From assembly GCF_003340555.1 (NCBI RefSeq), contig NZ_QPLJ01000015.1, positions 42,519 through 106,518 on the forward strand: a stretch of DNA of 64,000 bases. Reading direction: 5' to 3'. This document shows, piece by piece, positions 58,905 to 64,000 of the stretch. The DNA comes from Jannaschia formosa (lineage in GTDB: Bacteria > Pseudomonadota > Alphaproteobacteria > Rhodobacterales > Rhodobacteraceae). Each line of letters opens with the position of its first letter. Within the stretch, counting starts at the first letter, position 1. Position numbers and translations under genes: made by a program. The notes under the pieces were generated by a model, which was not told where the DNA came from, made no database searches, and saw only the letters and a list, made by a program, of their open reading frames with translations.

Positions 58905-60371
58905 ATGAACATGACCACGCCCCCTGACGCGATGCTGCGCAGCGAGGACCGCACCATGGAAGAGATCAGGACCGACGTGCTGGTGATCGGCGCGGGCTCC
59001 GGCGGGCTGTCGGTGGCGGCGGGGGCGGTGCAGATGGGCGCCGACGTGACCCTGCTCGAAGGCCACAAGATGGGCGGGGACTGCCTGAACTTCGGCTGCG
59101 TGCCCTCCAAGGCGCTGATCGCGGCGGCCAGGCAGGCCCAGGCGATGCGGACCGGAGCTATGTACGGCGTCACCCCGGTCATGCCGGAGGTCAGCTATGC
59201 CGAGGCGAAGCGACACGTCCACCGCGTCATCGAGACCATCGCTCCCGTCGACAGCCAGGAGCGGTTCGAGGGCCTCGGCGTGCGCGTCATCCGCGAATTC
59301 GGACGGTTCGTCGACAGGGACACCGTCGAGGCGGGGCGCTGGCGCATCAGGGCGCGGCGCATCGTCATCGCCACCGGGTCGTCGCCGCTGGTGCCGCCGA
59401 TCCCGGGGCTCGACGGGGTGCCCTACCAGACCAACGAGACGATCTTCGACCTGATGGAGAAGCCAGAGCATCTGCTCGTCATCGGCGGCGGGCCGATCGG
59501 GATGGAGATGGCGCAGGCGCATGTCCGGCTGGGCTGCAGGGTCACGGTGATCGAGGACGGCCGCGCCCTCGGCAAGGACGATCCCGAGATGGCCGAGGTG
59601 GTGCTGAAGACACTCCGCAAGGAGGGCGTCGAGATCGTCGAGGGCGCGAAGGCCGAGCGCATCGAGGGCAAGGCGGGCCGGATCACGGTCCACACGAGCG
59701 AGGGGGCCCATACCGGCGACACCCTTCTGCTGGCCGTCGGGCGGAAGGCCAATGTCGACCGGCTGAACCTTGAGGCGGCGGGGATCGCGTATGACCGCGC
59801 CGTCGAGGTCGACGACCGCCTGCGGACGACGAACCGCAAGGTCTATGCGGTGGGCGATGTCGCGGGCCGGCTGCAGTTCACCCATGTCGCGGGTTATCAC
59901 GGGGCGACGGTGATCCGGCCGATCCTCTTCGGCCTGCCGGCCAGGGCGCGCACCGACCATATCCCCTGGGCGACCTATACCGACCCGGAGCTGGCGCAGG
60001 TCGGCCTGACCGAGGAGCAGGCGGTGAAGAAGCACGGCAGGCACAGGGTCGAGGTCCTTCGCTTCCCCTATCACGAGAACGACCGCGCCATCGCCGAGGG
60101 CAAGACCGATGGTCTCATCAAGGTGATGGTCGTCAGGGGCCGCCCGGTCGGCGCCTCCATCGCGGGGGAGAAGGCGGGGGAGCTGATCGGCCTCTGGGCG
60201 CTCGTGCTGGCCAACAGGCTGAAGATCGGCGCTGTGGCGGCCATGGTCGCCCCCTATCCGACGCTGGGCGAGATCTCGAAGCGCGCGGCCGGGCAGTACT
60301 ACGTCCCGCGCCTGTTCGAGAGCGACAGGGTCAAGAAGGTGGTGCGCTTCGTGCAGAAATACCTGCCGTAG
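58905..60371 (+). CDS. Pyridine nucleotide-disulfide oxidoreductase (mercuric reductase/Lpd-like)
   Basis: The 488-residue flavoprotein has FAD motif VIGAGSGG (27-34), the redox disulfide CLNFGCVPSK (Cys60, Cys65) and NAD(P) motif VIGGGPIGMEMAQ. The C-terminal dimerisation domain has VAPYPTLGEISKRA where dihydrolipoamide dehydrogenase has a His before Pro-Thr; the catalytic His is replaced by Tyr, so it is not a lipoamide dehydrogenase in the usual sense. There is no heavy-metal-binding N-terminal domain and no vicinal Cys pair at the C-terminus, so mercuric reduction is unlikely. It is translationally coupled to the TVP38 gene. Confidence 0.88.
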   Translation: MNMTTPPDAMLRSEDRTMEEIRTDVLVIGAGSGGLSVAAGAVQMGADVTLLEGHKMGGDCLNFGCVPSKALIAAARQAQAMRTGAMYGVTPVMPEVSYAEAKRHVHRVIETIAPVDSQERFEGLGVRVIREFGRFVDRDTVEAGRWRIRARRIVIATGSSPLVPPIPGLDGVPYQTNETIFDLMEKPEHLLVIGGGPIGMEMAQAHVRLGCRVTVIEDGRALGKDDPEMAEVVLKTLRKEGVEIVEGAKAERIEGKAGRITVHTSEGAHTGDTLLLAVGRKANVDRLNLEAAGIAYDRAVEVDDRLRTTNRKVYAVGDVAGRLQFTHVAGYHGATVIRPILFGLPARARTDHIPWATYTDPELAQVGLTEEQAVKKHGRHRVEVLRFPYHENDRAIAEGKTDGLIKVMVVRGRPVGASIAGEKAGELIGLWALVLANRLKIGAVAAMVAPYPTLGEISKRAAGQYYVPRLFESDRVKKVVRFVQKYLP

Positions 60372-60479
60372 GTCTGCCGGGCGGCTCCGGTTTCCGGTGG
60401 CGCGGCCCGAACGCCCCTATCGTCCGCGCCGCCCCCGGGCCATAACCTCCCCCGATCACCAACCCGACTGGCGGCCGCC

Positions 60480-61865
60480 ATGCTCACCTCCCTTTCCGGG
60501 CGATTCCTGATCCTCACGGTGATCTTCGTCATGCTGGCGGAGGTCCTGATCTTCGTCCCCTCGATCGCCCGCTATCGCGTCGACTACCTGACCAACCGGA
60601 TGGAGCGGGCGCAGATCGCGGCGCTGGCGCTGCTGGCCTCGGGCGAGATGATCGAGCCGGAGGTCGAGCGCGAGCTGCTGGCCAATGCGGGCGTGCTGAA
60701 CGTCGTGCTGCGCCGCGACGAGATGCGGCAGCTCGTGCTGTCGTCGGAACTGCCAGGCCCGGTCGCCAAGACCGTCGACCTGCGCGATCCGCGCCCGCTG
60801 GTGCTGATCCGCGACGCGCTGCAGCGCTTCGTGACGCCCGGCTCGCAAGTGATCCGCGTCATCGCCGAGCCGGCGCAGGGCGGAGGCATGCAGATCGAGG
60901 CGGCGCTCGACACCGCCGACCTGCGCGCGGCGCTGCTGGCCTACGGCCTCAACATCCTGTGGCTGAGCCTCGTGATCTCGGCCATCACCTCGGTCTTCCT
61001 GTTCCTCGCGGTGCGGCGGCTGATGGTGATGCCGATCCGCTCGCTGGTGCGGCAGATGAACCGCTATGCCGCGGCGCCCGAGGACGCGCGCCGGGTGATC
61101 GAGCCTCGGTCCCGCATCCGCGAATTGCACGAGGCCGAGACGACGCTGCAGTCGCTCGAGACCCAGCTGACCCAGTCCCTGCGCCAGAAGGAACGGCTGG
61201 CCCAACTCGGCGCGGCGGTCGCGAAGATCAGCCACGACCTGCGCAACATCCTGACGACGGCGACGCTGCTGGGCGACCGGCTGGAGGCCGTGGACGACCC
61301 GACCGTCAAGCGCGTGGCCCCGCGGCTCGTCGCCTCGCTGACGCGGGCGGTGAACCTGACCGAGGGGACGCTCGCCTTCGGACGGGCCGAGGAGGCGCCG
61401 CCGGCGCTGCAGATGGTCGAGGCCACGCCCTTCCTGACCGAGCTCTGCGAGGAGGCAGAGATCGCCGTCGCGGACGGGCGCATCGCGATCCGCCATGACG
61501 CGCGCCCCGGCGTCGTGCTGCGCGCCGATCCCGAGCAGCTGCATCGCGTCATCGGCAACCTCGTGCGCAATGCGCGCCAGGCGCTGCAGGCCACGGGCGG
61601 GGAGGGCGAGATCGTCGTCTCGATCGACGAGGACCCGGACGCCTGGCGCATCCGGGTGGCCGACAACGGCCCCGGCCTGCCGCCCCGCGCGCAGGAGAAC
61701 CTGTTCCAGGCCTTCCAGGGCAACGCCCGCAAGGGGGGCACCGGCCTCGGCCTCGCCATCGCGCGGGAACTGGTCCAGGGCCATGGCGGCGCTCTCGTGC
61801 TGGAACGGACGGGGCCGGAGGGCACCGTGTTCCTGATCGAGCTGCCGCGGGAAATAGCGGTCTGA
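60480..61865 (+). CDS. Sensor histidine kinase
   Basis: The 461-residue membrane kinase has an N-terminal helix (about 7-29), a periplasmic sensor of about 120 residues, a second helix (about 158-177), a HAMP-like linker, a phosphoacceptor motif KISHDLRNILTT (His252) and an ATPase domain with NLVRNARQAL, VADNGPGLP and KGGTGLGLAIARELV. The sensor domain has no recognised ligand motif. No response regulator lies next to it, so it is an orphan in this window. Confidence 0.9.
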   Translation: MLTSLSGRFLILTVIFVMLAEVLIFVPSIARYRVDYLTNRMERAQIAALALLASGEMIEPEVERELLANAGVLNVVLRRDEMRQLVLSSELPGPVAKTVDLRDPRPLVLIRDALQRFVTPGSQVIRVIAEPAQGGGMQIEAALDTADLRAALLAYGLNILWLSLVISAITSVFLFLAVRRLMVMPIRSLVRQMNRYAAAPEDARRVIEPRSRIRELHEAETTLQSLETQLTQSLRQKERLAQLGAAVAKISHDLRNILTTATLLGDRLEAVDDPTVKRVAPRLVASLTRAVNLTEGTLAFGRAEEAPPALQMVEATPFLTELCEEAEIAVADGRIAIRHDARPGVVLRADPEQLHRVIGNLVRNARQALQATGGEGEIVVSIDEDPDAWRIRVADNGPGLPPRAQENLFQAFQGNARKGGTGLGLAIARELVQGHGGALVLERTGPEGTVFLIELPREIAV

Positions 61866-61935
61866 TCCGGGGCCTCCGCCCGCGGTCGAGGCCGTCGCGC
61901 GGGCACCGTCCGCCTGCGGCCCTCCCTTGGAAATT

Positions 61936-61949
61936 CCCTCGGCCGAGGG
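61936..61949. terminator. Palindrome between convergent kinase and Asn-synthetase-like gene
   Basis: CCCTCGGCCGAGGG is a 14-base perfect palindrome ending two bases before the stop of the minus-strand gene and 71 bases after the kinase stop. It may act as a weak bidirectional terminator. Confidence 0.3.
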
Positions 61950-61950
61950 C

Positions 61951-63636
61951 TCACCCCTCGGCCAGCCAATCCTCCAGCTGATGCGCGAACCACAGCCGCA
62001 TCACCAGCTTCTCCCGGTGGCGGCGCCCGAAATCCTCGAAGCGGCGACCGGGCTTGCCGTCGATCAGGCCGCAGCGCTGCAGGATCTCGTCCTCCAGCAG
62101 CTCCCGCGCGCGGGCCAGCACGGCCGTGCCCCGCAGCGCGTCGGCGGCGTGACGGATGTCCTCGACGACCGCGGCGCGCAGTTCGGCGGCGGCGGGCGGC
62201 AGATCGGCCTCGGGGGCGGCGATCTGCTCCTCGGCGGTCTGGAAGCGCCAGCGGTCGTCGACCAGCGGCAGCGCCGCGAGGGCAGGGGCGAAGTGCTCGA
62301 TGGCCGAGAAGGCCGAGACCTCGCGCGTGCGCCGCCGCCGGTTCAGGTTCGAGACAGCGACATAGACCCGCTCGTCGTTGAGCGGGAAGATCGGCGTGAA
62401 GCGCGACTCGATCTTGGCATAGAGCGGCTCCAGGTAACGGCCCGCCCGCAGCACGGCATAGGGGAAATAGAGCAGGTCGATCGGCAGGGCGTAGTCGAAC
62501 CGGTCCGCCACGGCCCGCACCTCGTCGACCAGCGCCGCGCGCGGGCCGGCACGGACATAGGACGGCACGATCCCCGCCTCCAGCGCGGCCCGGGCGCGCT
62601 CGGGGTGCTGCTGCGACATCGTCTTCGCCATGCCGCCCTTCTGCAGGTGGCTGTGGCCGTAGATCACCCCGTCCTGGCCGTCGAGGCAGGGCTCCGACAG
62701 GTTCGACAGCGCACGATGCGCCTCGGTCTCGATCAGCCCGTCGGTCAGGGTCAGGACGGTCCGCGTGCGGCTGAGAAGACTGCGCTCCGGGATCGGCTGC
62801 GACGTCCGCAGGTGCCGTAGCCCCAGCGTGTCCGCGACCAGCGCGGCGACGGTGAAGTCGTCGCCGAAGCCGCGGGTGTTGGCGACGATGTCGATCCCCT
62901 GCGCCCGCAGCGCCGAGGCGAGCAGCCGGCTGTCCTTGCCGCCGCTGAGCCGCAGCTCCACCGCGTCGAAGCCGGACACGGCCGAGACGGCGCGCAGAAG
63001 CTCCTCCCGGAAGACGGCTTCGGCCTGCATCGCGCCCTGCCGGTCGGTATTGGGCTGCCCCATCCCCGCCAGGCCGCGGCGGACGATCCGGGCTCCCTCC
63101 GGCTCGAGGCGCAGCGCCTCGTGCCCCCGGACCGCCTTCACGCCCGCGAAGGGCGTCGTGTCGTCGAGCGGATAGCCGGTCGTGATCAGGTAGTCGACAT
63201 AGCGCGGATCGACCTGGGCCCCGATGCAGGCGGCGATAAGCCGGGGGCGGTTCGAGACCAGCACCCCCCGGCCGAAGCGCGCATGATAGAGCCCGCCGCT
63301 CGCAGGGATCGAGGGCCAGCAGAGCCCCCGTGCGCCGTCGGTGACATGCGCGGTATGGAGGCCGCCGATCGAGGCCCCGGGCGCGACGTCGCCAGGCTGG
63401 CGCAGCGCCTCGGCGGCGAGCCGGGCGGCCTCGTCGGGCGGGCTGGTGTGATAGCCGCTGGCGGCGAAGGCGACGCCCGCGGCCTCATGTCCGGGGCAGG
63501 GGGGCGAGGCCAAGATCCGCACCGCGCCGGGCCCGCCCCGCGGGACGAGGTCCACCCCGTAGAGGCGGAAGGCCTGCGACATCACCGTCTCGAGCTTGCC
63601 CTCGGTCAGGGCGCTGCAGGTGGCGACGATCTTCAT
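61951..63636 (-). CDS. Asparagine synthetase-like ATP-pyrophosphatase protein
   Basis: The 561-residue protein resembles asparagine synthetase B in overall layout. The synthetase domain has the ATP-binding LRLSGGKDSRLLASAL (SGGKDS 231-236). The N-terminal glutaminase-like region lacks the essential Cys2 (it starts MKIVATCSALTE, with Cys only at position 7), so it cannot release ammonia from glutamine in the usual way. Such proteins include amide- or lactam-forming enzymes of the beta-lactam synthetase and lasso-cyclase type and many of unknown role in cell-surface polymer loci. No partner genes are visible. The substrate is unknown. Confidence 0.75.
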   Translation of the reverse strand: MKIVATCSALTEGKLETVMSQAFRLYGVDLVPRGGPGAVRILASPPCPGHEAAGVAFAASGYHTSPPDEAARLAAEALRQPGDVAPGASIGGLHTAHVTDGARGLCWPSIPASGGLYHARFGRGVLVSNRPRLIAACIGAQVDPRYVDYLITTGYPLDDTTPFAGVKAVRGHEALRLEPEGARIVRRGLAGMGQPNTDRQGAMQAEAVFREELLRAVSAVSGFDAVELRLSGGKDSRLLASALRAQGIDIVANTRGFGDDFTVAALVADTLGLRHLRTSQPIPERSLLSRTRTVLTLTDGLIETEAHRALSNLSEPCLDGQDGVIYGHSHLQKGGMAKTMSQQHPERARAALEAGIVPSYVRAGPRAALVDEVRAVADRFDYALPIDLLYFPYAVLRAGRYLEPLYAKIESRFTPIFPLNDERVYVAVSNLNRRRRTREVSAFSAIEHFAPALAALPLVDDRWRFQTAEEQIAAPEADLPPAAAELRAAVVEDIRHAADALRGTAVLARARELLEDEILQRCGLIDGKPGRRFEDFGRRHREKLVMRLWFAHQLEDWLAEG

Positions 63637-63776
63637 GGCGGTCCGATGCTCCGGTCAGGTGCGGCCACCATAGGTCCGGAGCGCAGTGTGTCACGCCCGA
63701 AGCCGCAGCCGCGACCAGGCCATCGCCCAGGGACCCGGCCGCCGCTGCGGAACCCGGAGCCCGGCCGGAAACCCCC

Positions 63777-63805
63777 TTGCACCCCCTCGCCGAGGGGTCT
63801 ATGCG
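63777..63805 (+). promoter_or_regulatory. Putative promoter of tRNA-Arg
   Basis: TTGCAC and TATGCG are separated by exactly 17 bases, placing the transcript start about 6-8 bases before the mature tRNA 5' end. The spacer itself holds the palindrome CCCCTCGCCGAGGGG. Confidence 0.5.
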
Positions 63806-63817
63806 GGCCCTCGTAGT

Positions 63818-63894
63818 GCGCTGGTAGCTCAGTTGGATAGAGTACTTGACTACGAATCAAGGGGTCGGGGGTTCGAATCCTCCCCAGCGCGCCA
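63818..63894 (+). tRNA. tRNA-Arg (anticodon ACG)
   Basis: The 77-base sequence folds as a complete cloverleaf: acceptor GCGCTGG/CCAGCGC, D arm GCTC-AGTTGGATA-GAGT, anticodon stem CTTGA/TCAAG around the loop CTACGAA (anticodon ACG), T arm GGGGG-TTCGAAT-CCTCC, discriminator G and an encoded CCA. It reads CGN arginine codons; A34 would be deaminated to inosine by TadA. Confidence 0.97.
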
Positions 63895-64000
63895 ATCCCT
63901 CCGCAAGTGACTGTTGAGCCGCGACATTTCTAGCGGTTTCCACTCTGGCGCGGTCCAGTTTCCAACGTTCTGTTCCCGTTCTCGCCCATCACGGCGGCGC
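63895..64000. other. Region after tRNA-Arg, lower GC
   Basis: The last 106 bases are visibly less GC-rich than the rest of the window and contain no complete gene. tRNA 3' ends are common integration sites, so this could be the edge of an acquired region, but the stretch is too short to judge. Confidence 0.3.

Noticed and set aside
58905-60371. Mercuric reductase identity for the disulfide oxidoreductase
   Set aside because: There is no N-terminal metal-binding domain and no C-terminal vicinal Cys pair, and no mer genes are nearby.

Overview
The window is about 64 kb of GC-rich, gene-dense bacterial chromosome. The gene content (soxBDA, Tad-type pilus genes, a DmdC-like acyl-CoA dehydrogenase, YtoQ, paired DUF1185 genes) and a dispersed repeat built on CCGGGGGC-AGA-GCCCCCGG point to the Alphaproteobacteria, most likely Rhodobacterales (roseobacter/Paracoccaceae type). 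There is no phage, insertion sequence or CRISPR array. Nearly all genes look like chromosomal housekeeping or catabolic genes, often coupled by 4-base ATGA/GTGA overlaps.

Layout. 1-3.7 kb: sarcosine oxidase soxB-soxD-soxA on the minus strand, with soxA cut by the window edge. 3.8-7.7 kb: a three-gene Tad-type operon (vWA TadG-like, TadE-like, and a TadE-like protein carrying a repetitive Asn/Gly/Asp tail). 7.9-19.2 kb: glutamate dehydrogenase, an MBL hydrolase, an acyl-CoA dehydrogenase, Sua5, YqgE, a DsbD-alpha-like protein, a 46-residue small protein, a NUDIX hydrolase, and an operon of an isoquinoline-oxidoreductase-type molybdenum enzyme with phosphoglycolate phosphatase. 19.6-25.8 kb: glpD, an SHMT-like enzyme, an SGNH hydrolase, a CBS protein, a HI0933-type flavoprotein and YtoQ.

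25.9-33.9 kb holds the most interesting locus. A Crp/Fnr regulator is followed by a molybdenum hydroxylase (CoxM-type FAD subunit plus a fused 2Fe-2S/Mo subunit), a 6-hydroxynicotinate-reductase-like Fe-S flavoprotein, a UPF0280 (ApbE superfamily) protein and two DUF1185 proteins, ending in a 17-bp perfect hairpin. The genes overlap and look like one pathway acting on an unidentified, probably N-heterocyclic, substrate.

34-45.4 kb: an alpha-glucosidase, an M20 aminoacylase, MscS, ArgE, and a dipeptide-type ABC transporter with fused ATPases, suggesting uptake and deacylation of peptides or N-acyl amino acids. 45.4-47.7 kb: a ParE toxin whose parD gene is frameshifted, next to a three-gene nitrile hydratase/thiocyanate hydrolase operon with a split beta subunit and a CX5R phosphatase-like protein. 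47.8-53.4 kb: argB, an exonuclease, engB, an acetyltransferase, a MOSC protein and yidC. 53.9-57.8 kb: an EAL protein, ttcA, small genes, and yidD-rnpA-rpmH behind a strong promoter. 58-64 kb: a TVP38 membrane protein with a disulfide-reductase-like flavoprotein, a histidine kinase, an asparagine-synthetase-like protein and tRNA-Arg(ACG).

All assignments come from reading the sequence and from recalled family knowledge; no database search was run.
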